The notes under the pieces: generated by a model
What the model was told of the DNA's origin: nothing
Database searches by the model: none
What the model saw: the letters and a program-made list of their open reading frames with translations, nothing else
Program-made: the position numbers and the translations under genes
Assembly: GCA_031285965.1 (NCBI GenBank)
Contig: JAITVD010000015.1
Span: 1 to 64,000 of the forward strand
Length of the DNA: 64,000 bases
Source of the DNA: Azoarcus sp.
GTDB lineage: Bacteria > Pseudomonadota > Gammaproteobacteria > Burkholderiales > Rhodocyclaceae
Direction: 5' to 3'
Shown: positions 12,616-21,924 of the stretch, piece after piece
How the letters are laid out: every line of letters begins with the position of its first letter
How positions within the stretch are numbered: position 1 is the stretch's first letter

Positions 12616-13563
12616 ATGAACTCCCGCGCCCCACGGGCAAGAGCCGGTTCCGTGCCCGCGCTGCCCGCCGCGCTCGCGGACGCGCTCGATGCTTTCTGCG
12701 ACGCGATGTGGCTTGAGCACGGGCTGGCGCGGAACACTTTGGCGGGCTACCGCAGCGACTTGGCGCTCTTTGGGCGCTGGCTCCTCGATACGCATGGCCG
12801 GAACATCGACGCGGCAAATGGCGAAGACTTATCCACATGGCTCGCCGATTTCAGCAACCGCGCCAAATCGGCCAGCCAGCACCGACTGCTGGCAGCATGG
12901 CGGCGCTATTACCGATACCTGCTGCTCAACGGGCGCATTGACGAAGACCCGACGCTGAAACTCGACTCGCCGATGCCCACCTTCCGCTTCCCGCGCACCT
13001 TGAGCGAGGCGCAGGTAGAAGCCCTTCTGGCCGCGCCCGATACTGGCTCCGCGCTCGGCCTGCGCGACCGCTGCATGATTGAGGTCATGTACGCAAGCGG
13101 CCTGCGCGTCTCGGAACTGACTGGGCTAAAAATCTTCGCGCTCGACGTGCGGGAAGGCATCGTGCGTGTTCTCGGAAAAGGCAGCAAGGAGCGGCTCGTG
13201 CCGCTTGGCGAAATCGCCGCCGACTGGGTGCACCGCTACCTTTCCGACGCGCGCGCCACATTGCTGAACGGACACGCCTGCGATGAATTGTTCGTCTCCC
13301 GCCTCGGCGCGGGCATGACCCGCCAAAGGTTCTGGACCATCATCAAACGACACGCTATCTCCGCCGGTATCGCCCCGAAACAAATTTCCCCCCACACCCT
13401 GCGCCACGCATTTGCGACCCACCTGCTCAATCACGGCGCGGATTTGCGTGTCGTGCAAATGCTGCTTGGACATGCCGATATTTCGACCACCCAGGTCTAT
13501 ACCCACGTCGCCCGCGAACGGCTCAAGCAACTGCATCAGCGCCACCATCCACGTGGTTCGTAA
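12616..13563 (+). CDS. xerD: site-specific tyrosine recombinase XerD
   Basis: Chromosome-dimer-resolution recombinase acting at dif with XerC and FtsK. The 315 residues have a SAM-like N-terminal domain and a catalytic domain with Arg164 (SGLRVSEL), the beta-hairpin Lys in GKGSKER, H260-xx-R263 (HTLRH), His286 (LLGHAD) and nucleophile Tyr295 (TQVYTHV). The ATG at 12616 lies 4 bp after proA; the frame extends upstream inside proA but that part is a shadow. XerD is preferred over XerC from the overall sequence and its stand-alone position; a XerC identity cannot be fully excluded. Confidence 0.92.
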   Translation: MNSRAPRARAGSVPALPAALADALDAFCDAMWLEHGLARNTLAGYRSDLALFGRWLLDTHGRNIDAANGEDLSTWLADFSNRAKSASQHRLLAAWRRYYRYLLLNGRIDEDPTLKLDSPMPTFRFPRTLSEAQVEALLAAPDTGSALGLRDRCMIEVMYASGLRVSELTGLKIFALDVREGIVRVLGKGSKERLVPLGEIAADWVHRYLSDARATLLNGHACDELFVSRLGAGMTRQRFWTIIKRHAISAGIAPKQISPHTLRHAFATHLLNHGADLRVVQMLLGHADISTTQVYTHVARERLKQLHQRHHPRGS

Positions 13564-13953
13564 AATAAGCAAGAAAAACAAAAAATTGCCACGCAGATCT
13601 AATGCTGTTTCTCGTCATTCTCTTTTGGCATCGCTTTCGCCTCTCTAAGTACCTTTTATGAATTCATAAACAACGCCGCAAACATCTCGGCATACAAACC
13701 AATGCGGTTAAATCTCTTTTGCTTTTATTTGCCAATGAATGCCAGAATAATTTCCGCCATAAAATATATTAAAAATATTTGAAAAAAGTTTTGCTTTTAC
13801 GAATCAATACTGGCAGAATGCTGTTCGTGTTGTTTTTTCAAGCCGTTGTGCTTGTAGTTTGAGGCACAGCATTTATTAGGTGTCCGCATCGCCATTGCCG
13901 TGACACCTCTTCCAACACGGAAGACCAATCTTAGAACTCATGGAGAGCACAAA
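13564..13953 (+). promoter_or_regulatory. AT-rich regulatory region upstream of the H-NS gene
   Basis: About 390 bp without a gene. It contains many A/T runs (for example around 13740-13800), giving the intrinsically curved type of DNA that H-NS proteins bind, so autoregulation is plausible. GGAGAG lies 7-12 bp before the ATG at 13954. No specific -35/-10 pair could be assigned with confidence. Confidence 0.4.
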
Positions 13954-14283
13954 ATGATCGACCTCGAAACGATGCCTTTGCCTGAATTGCGCACTTTGCG
14001 TGCTCAAATCGAATCGGAAATCCGTCGGCGCGGTTCTGCCACGCAACGCCTAATTAGGCGCGTACAGAAACTCGCCGCCGACCAAGGCCTGTCCCTTAAC
14101 GAATTGCTCACCGTCGCGGGCAGTTCTTCAGATGCGGTTTCGACCGTTTCCCGCACCGGAGCCGCAATCAAATACCGCAACCCGGTCAATCCCGCCCAAG
14201 GCTGGACGGGGCATGGCCGCAAGCCGGGCTGGGTCATTGATTACCTTGCCAATGGCGGCACGCTGGACAAGCTCGCTGTTTGA
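13954..14283 (+). CDS. H-NS family nucleoid-associated protein
   Basis: A 109-residue histone-like protein that binds AT-rich DNA and silences transferred genes. The N-terminal half is a charged coiled-coil oligomerisation region (LPELRTLRAQIESEIRRRG). The C-terminus carries the H-NS DNA-binding signature KYRNPVNPAQGWTGHGRKPG. The start is fixed by GGAGAG upstream. A terminator follows at 14369-14393. It is a natural candidate for silencing the AT-rich polysaccharide island in this window, though that link is inference. Confidence 0.93.
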   Translation: MIDLETMPLPELRTLRAQIESEIRRRGSATQRLIRRVQKLAADQGLSLNELLTVAGSSSDAVSTVSRTGAAIKYRNPVNPAQGWTGHGRKPGWVIDYLANGGTLDKLAV

Positions 14284-14368
14284 GCCAAATGAATGCGGGG
14301 CGAAAGCGTCTTTTGTTCGCCCCGCCGCTCATCCCAAAATAACCCAAAAGATACTGATTTTATGATTA

Positions 14369-14393
14369 AAGTCCGGCTGGATCGGGCTTTTTT
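14369..14393 (+). terminator. Rho-independent terminator after the H-NS gene
   Basis: Stem AAGTCCG / CGGGCTT (one G-T pair) with a 7-nt loop, followed by six or more T on the + strand. It lies 86 bp after the H-NS stop and 33 bp beyond the folB stop, so it separates the two convergent genes. Confidence 0.7.
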
Positions 14394-14425
14394 GTCTCTT
14401 ATATTCACCTAAAATATATTCACAT

Positions 14426-14806
14426 TTATTCAAAACCACATTCCGGTTTCTGCCCGTCCTGACTTTTTCGCTGAATATATACGCCCACTCTGCGTGCGCC
14501 TTTCATCACTCCGGGCTTTGAAACCCATAGCCTGACCCAGGGTGTTAAAAACTTCACGCACAAGAGATCTGCGACAAATTCCCCCAGCGTCTCTATTAGA
14601 TTAAAGCGCCGCCGCGCAAGCTCCGCACGGATAAGGTCTGCCACTTCCGCATAATCTATGCTGTCCGCAATATCATCACGAAGGGCGGCAGACTCTGGAA
14701 TACCAAACTTCAAATCGAATTCGACCGTCTGGGGAGCAACGCGCTCGCGGGGATATATTCCAACCCAGGCATCAACACGCAAGCCCTCGATAAAGATGAA
14801 ATTCAT
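14426..14806 (-). CDS. folB: dihydroneopterin aldolase
   Basis: Folate-pathway enzyme converting dihydroneopterin to 6-hydroxymethyl-dihydropterin and glycolaldehyde. The 126 residues start [21 protein letters not shown], with the family's [11 protein letters not shown] segment, the conserved [10 protein letters not shown] and the [10 protein letters not shown] helix. The ATG at 14806 is preferred over 14818 because it gives the usual N-terminus. It is divergent from plsY with 80 bp between starts, a pairing common in proteobacteria. Confidence 0.93.
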   Translation of the reverse strand: MNFIFIEGLRVDAWVGIYPRERVAPQTVEFDLKFGIPESAALRDDIADSIDYAEVADLIRAELARRRFNLIETLGEFVADLLCVKFLTPWVRLWVSKPGVMKGARRVGVYIQRKSQDGQKPECGFE

Positions 14807-14886
14807 TGCGGTTATCAATAGAATCAGCGAATTGCTATGATTCTAACCGCGCCCGCGCCGCTGCGCACGCCACTCACGGAGAAACA

Positions 14887-15513
14887 ATGTCTTTCGTCCC
14901 CCTCTTCTTGCTGGCCATTGCCGCCTATCTCATCGGCTCCATCCCTTTCGCCATTGTTTCGAGCCGCCTATTCGGTCTCAGTGACCCGCGCAGCTACGGC
15001 TCTGGAAATCCCGGGGCCACCAACGTGCTGCGCAGCGGAAATAAAGCCGCCGCCGCGCTGACATTGCTGGGGGACTGCCTGAAAGGCTGGCTGGTGGTCT
15101 GGGCGGCGGGGGCACTCGGCTTTGACGCCGCAGCCGCCGCGTTCGCGGGGCTGGCCGCTTTCATCGGCCATGTATTCAGTCTTTTTCTGCGTTTCAAAGG
15201 CGGCAAAGGCGTGGCCGTCGGGCTAGGCGTTCTGGCGGGACTACACTGGCAAATCGCGCTGGCGGGCATTGGAACTTGGCTGCTGGTCGCCCTGGCCACC
15301 CGCTACTCCTCCGCCGCCGCGCTCTCGGCGGCGCTCGTTGCACCGCTCGCCACCGCCCTTGTTTTAGAAAACCTTGCCGTCACGCTCATCGTGCTGGGCA
15401 TCAGCGGCATCCTCATCTGGCGACATGCCGCCAATATCCGCCGCTTGCTGGCTGGAACAGAAGGAAAAATAGGCAAGCGCAAGCAAACAGAACCGGCTTC
15501 GGCACGCGATTAG
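14887..15513 (+). CDS. plsY: acyl-phosphate:glycerol-3-phosphate acyltransferase PlsY
   Basis: Inner-membrane enzyme that makes lysophosphatidic acid from acyl-phosphate. It is 208 residues with several membrane helices and the three glycine-rich motifs: [17 protein letters not shown] and [20 protein letters not shown] precedes the ATG at 14887. Divergent from folB. The basic C-terminal tail (GKIGKRKQ) is cytoplasmic. Confidence 0.95.
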   Translation: MSFVPLFLLAIAAYLIGSIPFAIVSSRLFGLSDPRSYGSGNPGATNVLRSGNKAAAALTLLGDCLKGWLVVWAAGALGFDAAAAAFAGLAAFIGHVFSLFLRFKGGKGVAVGLGVLAGLHWQIALAGIGTWLLVALATRYSSAAALSAALVAPLATALVLENLAVTLIVLGISGILIWRHAANIRRLLAGTEGKIGKRKQTEPASARD

Positions 15514-15540
15514 GGATGAAAAATAAGGCCAATAAAAATA

Positions 15541-15566
15541 ACAGACCCGCACGAATGCGGGTCTGT
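15541..15566 (-). terminator. strong hairpin, terminator-like on the minus strand
   Basis: Perfect 10-bp stem ACAGACCCGC / GCGGGTCTGT with loop ACGAAT. On the minus strand it is followed by TATTTTTATT, as in an intrinsic terminator; on the + strand no T run follows. It sits 27 bp after the plsY stop and may be a bidirectional or remnant terminator. Confidence 0.5.
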
Positions 15567-15662
15567 CCGTACCTAGTGTCATCACCAGCACGGTATCTGG
15601 GAGAGGACTGAACATAGGGCTGCATCTGAATTATAGGTTTTATATATCAAAGGTTGCAAAAA

Positions 15663-16296
15663 ATGGACTGGAACGACCTAGAGAAACACTTTTCCTCAGC
15701 CCGGTTGAGCCGCTACCGCGCAGCGTCAGGCGGTGATGTGGCGAAGGCGGTGACGGACTACTCTTGAACATCCTGCTGGCCGAGGCGATGGTGTCGATGC
15801 TAAACGTCTTGGAAATCACGCTGCGTAACGGTATCCATACCCGCCTAACCAATCTCTATGGCCGGACAGATTGATGGGAAGCATGGGCTGGAAGCCAACA
15901 GTTCAATTTGCAGAATGGCGAAGTGAGGCGTGCCAAGAAAAAGCTATCAAAGCGAAAAGAGCAGCAAAATCAGGACAAGGTATTGGCAGAGCTAAACTTT
16001 GGTTTCTGGACTTCTCTCTTCAACGCCAAAGTTGAGCGCATCCTCTTGAAAGACTTGCGCCTCGTGTTTGCGCACTGCCCGAAGGAGAAAAGGCAGCGCG
16101 GCGAAATCTCGCCCGAACTGAACACGATTCGCAACCTGCGCAACTGAGTTTTTCACCATGAGCCGCCGCTGCGAAGCCAGCATGGAGCGGCATGAAACTC
16201 ATCATCTGGGTTGACCCACAGCCTGCACAGTGGCTTGGCAAGCATGATCGTCTGCCTGCATATTGGGGCAATGAAATAAGCTCCCCCTGCGATTAG
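15663..16296 (+). pseudogene. decayed Abi-like (AbiD/AbiF, Abi_2) abortive-infection gene
   Basis: Conceptual repair yields an Abi_2-type protein: MDWNDLEKHFSSARLSRYRA, then LLAEAMVSMLNVLEITLRN, GFWTSLFNAK, ISPELNTIRNLRN, VFHHEP and a C-terminal WVDPQPAQWLGKHDRLPAYW. It is broken by at least four lesions: a frameshift near 15760, a TGA replacing a probable Trp codon at 15872-15874, a TGA replacing the Arg codon of the RN-R-VFHHE motif at 16145-16147, and another frameshift near 16185. Intact members are phage-defence or toxin-like proteins of about 220-350 residues. The accumulated lesions mean it is inactive here. Confidence 0.8.
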
Positions 16297-16386
16297 GGCA
16301 TCGCCTGTCCAAATGCCGCCGCGCCCTCGCCTGCCTGTGGGAGAGGAGCGGGGATAAGGGAAAACCGCACCCTCTCCGTGTTTTCC

Positions 16387-16743
16387 CTACCGCGACATGT
16401 AGTCCAGCAAGCTCCGGCAATCTTCCTCGCGCCCGGTGACGCGCCCAAAAAGAGCCAGCCGTTCGCGCACGAAGTCATCGGACAGTTCTTTATTCGCGCA
16501 GTAATCGCGCAAAATCATCGCCTGCGCCATGTTTCGCGCCGCCGCAACCGTATCCGCCAACGCGGGAAATGGGTAGCCAGAAACATCGCGCCAGTCTTTT
16601 TTGGATGAAGCGTTGGGCGTTTTGCCCGCTTCGGCGACGGAAATCGCGCCGCTTGCTTGCGCAGCGCCATCCGGCGCAGGCTGCCCCATCACCGAAGTTG
16701 CCGCGAAAAGCAGCAAAAACACAGGGAAATTACGGAAAAACAT
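16387..16743 (-). CDS. small exported hypothetical protein
   Basis: A 118-residue protein with a clear signal peptide (MFFRNFPVFLLLFAATSVMG) and no family I recognise. The mature part is polar, with an Ala/Ser-rich linker then a helical region (ALADTVAAARNMAQAMIL) and two Cys residues (DYCANKE, EEDCRSL) that could form a disulfide in the periplasm. It lies 45 bp after the M23 peptidase gene on the same strand, so the two may be co-transcribed. Confidence 0.65.
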   Translation of the reverse strand: MFFRNFPVFLLLFAATSVMGQPAPDGAAQASGAISVAEAGKTPNASSKKDWRDVSGYPFPALADTVAAARNMAQAMILRDYCANKELSDDFVRERLALFGRVTGREEDCRSLLDYMSR

Positions 16744-16788
16744 CGCGCTAGCATCTCATCCAAGGATAGCGCCACGATAGGACAGGCT

Positions 16789-17649
16789 TCAGTCTGCCGT
16801 AATCCGCATCTGTTGCTTGAGCGTGATCTTTTTCCCTGATTTCTGCCGAAAAAAAGCAAACGGCAAGGATTCCTGCCTCACGACGCCATCCACGCCAATA
16901 CGCGCCCGCCGCAGGTCGAAATGCAGGTGAGGCCCGCCCGCAAAGCCGGTATTGCCCGACTTGCCGATCATCTGACCCGCCTCGACACGCTCGCCGGGGC
17001 GCGCCACGATGCTGCGCGGGGCAAGGTGCGCGTATTGGGCAAACGTGCCGTCGCTATGGAGGATGGAGACGAGATTGGTTTTTTCGGCGAGCCTCGGGTC
17101 AGGCCGCCCCTCATCAAAGCGATCCCTGACTTCAATCACGGTTCCCGCCCGCGCCGCCAGCACGGTCGTCCCCAAAGGGACACCGAAATCGACGGCATAA
17201 CGGCTCAAGGCATCCTTGTGGGTTCCCAAAACGCCAGTGGGTTCCTGCGTGACGCGGGCAACAGTGCCTTCCCTGAAAGGAAGAAAGTATCTGTAATGCC
17301 TGTCGGGCACGGCAAACGCATCGCCAACGCTGTGCGAATAGGCCATCTCCGCCCCGCAAGGTGTCCGGTTTCTTTCCGCGTAAATCCGGGCAATCTCACG
17401 GGAGGAGTTCGGCGCGATGACATCCCGCAGAGGCCATGCCCGGTTAGACCGATATTGATACGCGCCCGCAACCATCCCGGCCATGACAGTGACCGGCGCA
17501 AAACTTCTGTTGACAGCGACTATCCGGCACGCCGTCCCGGATTCAATCTTGTCGACCTTGAAAGGAATTTCCTCCGCGCCCCGCGCCAAAGACACCGCGC
17601 AGGCCAGCACAACGGGAACGGACAAAAGGTTTTTGAATGCGGACATCAT
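16789..17649 (-). CDS. secreted M23 family (lysostaphin-like) peptidase
   Basis: A 286-residue protein with a signal peptide (cleavage likely after ...SLARGA), a beta-rich N-terminal domain and a C-terminal M23 domain. The second zinc motif is clear (GPHLHFD), as are YAVDFGVPLGTTVLAARAG and AQYAHLAP. The position where classical M23 enzymes have the first His of HxxxD reads R-Y-A-V-D. Related secreted M23 proteins may share this, so zinc binding may use another residue, or the enzyme may be inactive and act as an amidase activator. A small exported protein follows in the same direction; the WG-repeat gene is divergent. Confidence 0.85.
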   Translation of the reverse strand: MMSAFKNLLSVPVVLACAVSLARGAEEIPFKVDKIESGTACRIVAVNRSFAPVTVMAGMVAGAYQYRSNRAWPLRDVIAPNSSREIARIYAERNRTPCGAEMAYSHSVGDAFAVPDRHYRYFLPFREGTVARVTQEPTGVLGTHKDALSRYAVDFGVPLGTTVLAARAGTVIEVRDRFDEGRPDPRLAEKTNLVSILHSDGTFAQYAHLAPRSIVARPGERVEAGQMIGKSGNTGFAGGPHLHFDLRRARIGVDGVVRQESLPFAFFRQKSGKKITLKQQMRITAD

Positions 17650-17913
17650 TTATTGCGCTAAGCGCGAAAACACGCACGATACCAGAGCCAACCCGCGTTA
17701 CGCCATGCGCATTCAAGCCCGCCAAGTTGCGGTGCAATCCGAGCACAAACAAGTCCGTGTATACGTAAAAACACTCTATCGCCACGTCCCCTATGCCGTG
17801 TTACCCTAAGCCAACATATTTCGGAGAACAACTATTCAACCAACTTTTGCTTTGGCGTTAAAGATTTGCGTGTACGGTTCTGCCTTTCTTTTTGAAAAAC
17901 TTCTTGCCTTGCC

Positions 17914-18999
17914 ATGAACAGCCTGAGTGTATTCAATACGCGCCCTCCAAAAAAATCGCCAAAATACCGACTGCCGATTCTCATTGGCATCCTGTTGCTG
18001 ACTGCGGTCGGCATTTTTTTGGCTCAGCCCTGGATAAACTCGGTCGAGCCATCCGCCATCAAAACAAGCTGCGACAAGATCAGGCAGTGCTTGAGGGTCG
18101 AACAGGCGTGGCCACCGGGCATGGAATACTGCCCCAGAGTGCTGGTTCCGGGCGCGGCCAGGCATCGCGCCAACGGAAAATGGGGCTATTCGGTGAACTT
18201 CGAGGAATGCGGCGCGGATTCGATCATCCCCGCCAAGTTCGATGTCGCGGAAAAGTTCGCGTTCAATGGGCTGGCAAAAGTCAGCCAAGGCGGCAAATGG
18301 GGCTATGTCAACCTCAAGGGCGGGGAAGCCATCCCTCTCAACTATGACGAAGTCGGGGATTTCGATCACGGAATGGTTCCCGTCAAGCGGAACGGCAAAT
18401 GGGGCTATTCCGACGCGCAGGGCCTCATCACGGTTCCCACCCATTTCGACGCCGTTTCGGGCATTTGGCAGGACGGGCTTTCCGCCGTGCTGGTTCAGGG
18501 AAAATGGGGTTACGTCAATCCTCACGGCGAAATGGCCATCAAGCCCGGTTTCGACAGGGTGACGAAATTCCAGGATGGCTTGGCGAGAGTCCAGATCAAG
18601 AGAAAATGGGGCATCATCAATACTGCTGGCGAACTCGTCATCCAGCCAAGTTTCGACGCCATCTTCCAGACCAGCGACCCTCACCTGCTGCTCGTGGCGC
18701 GCAACCAGAAATACGGCTATTTCGATGACAAAGGCAAAGAAATCATCCCGCCCCATCTGATTAAGCCCGTCAGGGCCAGATACAACAGCGGAGGCTGGCA
18801 GATTGTCCTCAACTCGGCGGCGCTGTCCTCGGCCAGTTCCGCCGCAGCCGCTTCCTACAATGTCCTGCTGAGCGCGTGGCATTTTCTCGACACGCCCAAC
18901 GAAAAACTGCGCTTCGACGAAAACGGCAAAGCCCAGCTTTGGCGCAACGGGGAATGGTTCCATGTCAGTCAGGCGGGCAAACTAATCAACATAAAGTAA
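17914..18999 (+). CDS. membrane-anchored WG-repeat protein
   Basis: A 361-residue protein with one N-terminal membrane helix (LPILIGILLLTAVGIFLAQP). It is followed by six WG-type repeats built around G-K-W-G-Y (NGKWGYSV, GGKWGYVN, NGKWGYSD, QGKWGYVN, KRKWGIIN, NQKYGYFD), each about 45 residues. WG repeats form beta-structures in surface or periplasmic proteins; function is unknown. The repeats sit on the periplasmic side if the helix is a signal anchor. Divergent from the M23 gene across a 264-bp gap. Confidence 0.85.
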   Translation: MNSLSVFNTRPPKKSPKYRLPILIGILLLTAVGIFLAQPWINSVEPSAIKTSCDKIRQCLRVEQAWPPGMEYCPRVLVPGAARHRANGKWGYSVNFEECGADSIIPAKFDVAEKFAFNGLAKVSQGGKWGYVNLKGGEAIPLNYDEVGDFDHGMVPVKRNGKWGYSDAQGLITVPTHFDAVSGIWQDGLSAVLVQGKWGYVNPHGEMAIKPGFDRVTKFQDGLARVQIKRKWGIINTAGELVIQPSFDAIFQTSDPHLLLVARNQKYGYFDDKGKEIIPPHLIKPVRARYNSGGWQIVLNSAALSSASSAAAASYNVLLSAWHFLDTPNEKLRFDENGKAQLWRNGEWFHVSQAGKLINIK

Positions 19000-19157
19000 A
19001 AATCTTTCCCTTTTCCGCAACGCCCGAATGGAGCCTGTTCCGGCGGATTGGCGGCTTGTTCCGCCCACTACTCCCGCAATCGCCGCCACAAACCTTGATA
19101 CACTTTCGCCCCTCATCCTGAAGCTCCCGCAAGGGAAGCGACCCGCAGATTTCCGAC

Positions 19158-20594
19158 ATGGCTCCCACGCAAACTCCCCCTCCCGAATCCCCTAAAACAT
19201 GGTCTGGCCTTTTCAGCGAGCCAGTATCGGATTTGGTCAAACGCTACACCGCGTCGGTCTTTTTCGATTGCCGGATGGCGGCGCAGGACATCCGAGGCTC
19301 GCTCGCCCACGCGCGGATGCTCGCCAGACAAGGCATCCTGTCCGAAAAAGACCTTGCCGACATCGAGCGCGGCATGGCGCGGATTTCGGATGAAATCGCG
19401 GGCGGCACGTTCCAGTGGAACCTCGGCGACGAGGACGTGCATCTCAACATTGAAAAGCGCCTGACCGCGCTCGTGGGCGACGCGGGCAAGCGGCTGCATA
19501 CGGGGCGCAGCCGCAACGACCAAGTTGCCACCGACATCCGCCTGTGGCTGCGGGAAGCCATCGACCAAATCCTTGAACTCATCAAAGCCTTTCAAGCCAG
19601 CCTGCTCGACATGGCGGAACGGCACGCCGACACGCCGATGCCCGGCTTCACGCACCTTCAGGTCGCGCAGCCGGTCACGTTCGGGCATCACCTGCTCGCC
19701 TATTTCGAGATGACCCGCCGGGACGCCGAACGGCTCAAGGACTGCCGCCGCCGCCTGAACCGCCTGCCCTTGGGCGCGGCGGCGCTGGCGGGAACCACTT
19801 ACCCCATCGACCGCGAATCGGTGGCCGCCGAACTGGGGTTCGACGAAGTCTGCCGCAATTCGCTGGATGCCGTGAGCGACCGCGACTTTGCCATCGAATT
19901 CTGCGCCGCCGCCGCGCTGCTGATGACGCATCTGTCCCGGCTGTCGGAAGAAATCATTTTGTGGATGAGCCCGCGTGTCGGCTTCATCGACCTCGCCGAC
20001 CGCTTCTGCACCGGCTCCTCAATCATGCCGCAGAAGAAAAACCCGGACGTGCCCGAACTCGTGCGCGGCAAGACCGGGCGCGTGAACGGGCATCTCGTGG
20101 CGCTGCTCACGCTGATGAAAGCCCAGCCGCTCGCCTACAACAAAGACAACCAAGAGGACAAAGAGCCGCTGTTCGACACGGCGGAGACCGTCATCGACAC
20201 CTTGCGCATCTACGCCGACATGATCGGCGGCATCCAGGTCAAGCCCGACAGCATGCGGGCTGCGCTCGCGCAGGGGCATGCCACCGCCACCGACCTTGCC
20301 GACTATCTGGTCAAAAAAGGGCTGCCTTTCCGCGACGCGCACGAAGCCGTGGCGCGGGCGGTGCGTACCGCCGAGGAACGCGGCCTCGATTTGTCCCGCC
20401 TGAATTTCGACGAACTGCGCAAGGCGCTGGACGAGCTGCCCGGCGTTGCCGAAAAGCTCTCCGAGGACGTGCTCGCGGCCCTCTCCATCGAAGGCTCGCT
20501 GCGCGCGCGAAGCCATGTCGGCGGCACGGCACCCGGCACGGTACGCGCCGCCATCGCCCGCGCCCGCGCCGAACTGGGCGTCCGGGATGCGTGA
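19158..20594 (+). CDS. argH: argininosuccinate lyase
   Basis: Last step of arginine synthesis, releasing fumarate and arginine. The protein is 478 residues with the fumarase-superfamily signature [12 protein letters not shown], the [13 protein letters not shown] motif and [10 protein letters not shown]. The ATG at 19158 gives a short polar N-terminal extension before [11 protein letters not shown], the usual start of the conserved domain. Its TGA overlaps the ATG of the following kinase gene by one base (TGATG), so the two are translationally coupled. Confidence 0.96.
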   Translation: MAPTQTPPPESPKTWSGLFSEPVSDLVKRYTASVFFDCRMAAQDIRGSLAHARMLARQGILSEKDLADIERGMARISDEIAGGTFQWNLGDEDVHLNIEKRLTALVGDAGKRLHTGRSRNDQVATDIRLWLREAIDQILELIKAFQASLLDMAERHADTPMPGFTHLQVAQPVTFGHHLLAYFEMTRRDAERLKDCRRRLNRLPLGAAALAGTTYPIDRESVAAELGFDEVCRNSLDAVSDRDFAIEFCAAAALLMTHLSRLSEEIILWMSPRVGFIDLADRFCTGSSIMPQKKNPDVPELVRGKTGRVNGHLVALLTLMKAQPLAYNKDNQEDKEPLFDTAETVIDTLRIYADMIGGIQVKPDSMRAALAQGHATATDLADYLVKKGLPFRDAHEAVARAVRTAEERGLDLSRLNFDELRKALDELPGVAEKLSEDVLAALSIEGSLRARSHVGGTAPGTVRAAIARARAELGVRDA

Positions 20595-21886
20595 TGGCTC
20601 TTGAGCGGATTGGCAAATACGAAATCCGCCGCCTGCTCGGCGAAGGGGCGACGAGCAGCGTCCATCTGGCATGGGACCCGTTCAATCGGCGCGAAGTCGC
20701 GCTCAAGCAAATCAATCCCATTTTTTTCAGGCCGCCGCACCGGGGACGGCTGTTCCGGCAGCTTCTGGTCAATGAGGCATCGCTCGCGGGCAAGCTCAAC
20801 CACCCGCATATCGTCAAAATCTACGACGCGGTCGTCGAGCCGGACAGTGCCTATGTGGCGATGGAATACGTTCCCGGCGGAACATTGGAGGCGCTCACGC
20901 ATCCCGCCAAGCTGTCGCCGTTCGACCGCGTCATTGAAATCATCTTCAAATGCTCGCGGGCGCTCGATTACGCGTTCCACAACGGCATCACCCACCGCGA
21001 CATCAAGCCCGCCAACATCCTGCTGACCACGGCGGACGGCACCGACATCCGCATCACGGATTTTGGCGCGGCTTTCCAGATGGAAAGCGACGTGACGCAG
21101 ATTGCCAACCTCGGCTCGCCCGCGTACATGTCGCCGCAGCAGGTGCGCGAAGCGCAGGTCGACCACCGCTCGGATATTTATTCCCTTGGCGTGGTGATGT
21201 ACCAGTTGCTCACCGGCCATCTGCCGTTCGAGAGCGACAACAATTACAGCCTGGCGTACCGCATCGCCAGCGAAATACCGCCCCCCGTCACCGAATACCG
21301 CCCGGAAATTCCCGAGGCGTTGGACATCATCGTGAGGCGGGCAATGGAAAAAGACATTGAGCACCGCTATCAGGCGTGGGCCGAGTTCTCGCATGACCTC
21401 ACGCTCGCCTTCCGCAACTGCATCCTGAAACCCGACCAAGAGGCGCTGCCCGAAACCGAGCGATTCCGCCTGCTGCGCGGCCTGCCTTTTTTCAAAGATT
21501 TTTCCGACGCCGAGCTATGGGAAGTCATCGGCTTTTCGCAATGGCTCCAGATACAGCCCGGCACGGTCATCCTCAGGGAAGGCGAAGCGGGCGACCACTT
21601 CAGCTTTCTGGCCGAGGGCGAAGCCCAGGTCAAGCGAGGCCATGCCCTGCTCGGCGTGCTCACGCCCGGAGACTGTTTCGGCGAAATCGCCCTGTTCTCC
21701 GGCGGCAAGGGCGTGCGCTCCGCCTCGGTCGAGGCCACCAGCACCGCCCGCCTCGTCACCATCCGCAAGCAGGCATTGGAACGCGCTTCCGAAACCTGCC
21801 GGATGAACTTCTACAAAGCGTTCCTCGCCGTCCTGGCCACGCGCCTCTCGCTGGCCAGCTCCCGAATCGCCAATCTGGAGGTCTGA
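20594..21886 (+). CDS. Hanks-type Ser/Thr protein kinase with C-terminal cyclic-nucleotide-binding domain
   Basis: A 430-residue soluble kinase. The N-lobe has GEGATSSVHLAW and ATP Lys38 (VALKQ); the catalytic loop is H134-R-D-I-K-P-A-N, the metal motif D156-FG, and the activation segment GSPAYMSPQQV is complete, so it should be active. Residues about 290-400 form a Crp/EPAC-like cNMP-binding fold (PGTVILREGEAGDHF, GDCFGEIALFSGGKG) with the phosphate-binding FGEIAL motif. This predicts a kinase gated by cAMP or c-di-nucleotide, or simply a regulatory cupin. There is no membrane segment. The start codon overlaps the argH stop. The substrate is unknown. Confidence 0.92.
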   Translation: MALERIGKYEIRRLLGEGATSSVHLAWDPFNRREVALKQINPIFFRPPHRGRLFRQLLVNEASLAGKLNHPHIVKIYDAVVEPDSAYVAMEYVPGGTLEALTHPAKLSPFDRVIEIIFKCSRALDYAFHNGITHRDIKPANILLTTADGTDIRITDFGAAFQMESDVTQIANLGSPAYMSPQQVREAQVDHRSDIYSLGVVMYQLLTGHLPFESDNNYSLAYRIASEIPPPVTEYRPEIPEALDIIVRRAMEKDIEHRYQAWAEFSHDLTLAFRNCILKPDQEALPETERFRLLRGLPFFKDFSDAELWEVIGFSQWLQIQPGTVILREGEAGDHFSFLAEGEAQVKRGHALLGVLTPGDCFGEIALFSGGKGVRSASVEATSTARLVTIRKQALERASETCRMNFYKAFLAVLATRLSLASSRIANLEV

Positions 21887-21924
21887 GGGGCGCTGCCGCA
21901 TGGGCGGCAAAACGGCTTGGCGTT

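Noticed and set aside
12054-12737. 227-codon minus-strand ORF over proA and xerD
   Set aside because: Antisense shadow without homology.
19961-20593. N-terminal extension of the kinase frame inside argH
   Set aside because: Out-of-frame Arg-rich translation of argH; the kinase ATG at 20594 gives the canonical N-lobe.
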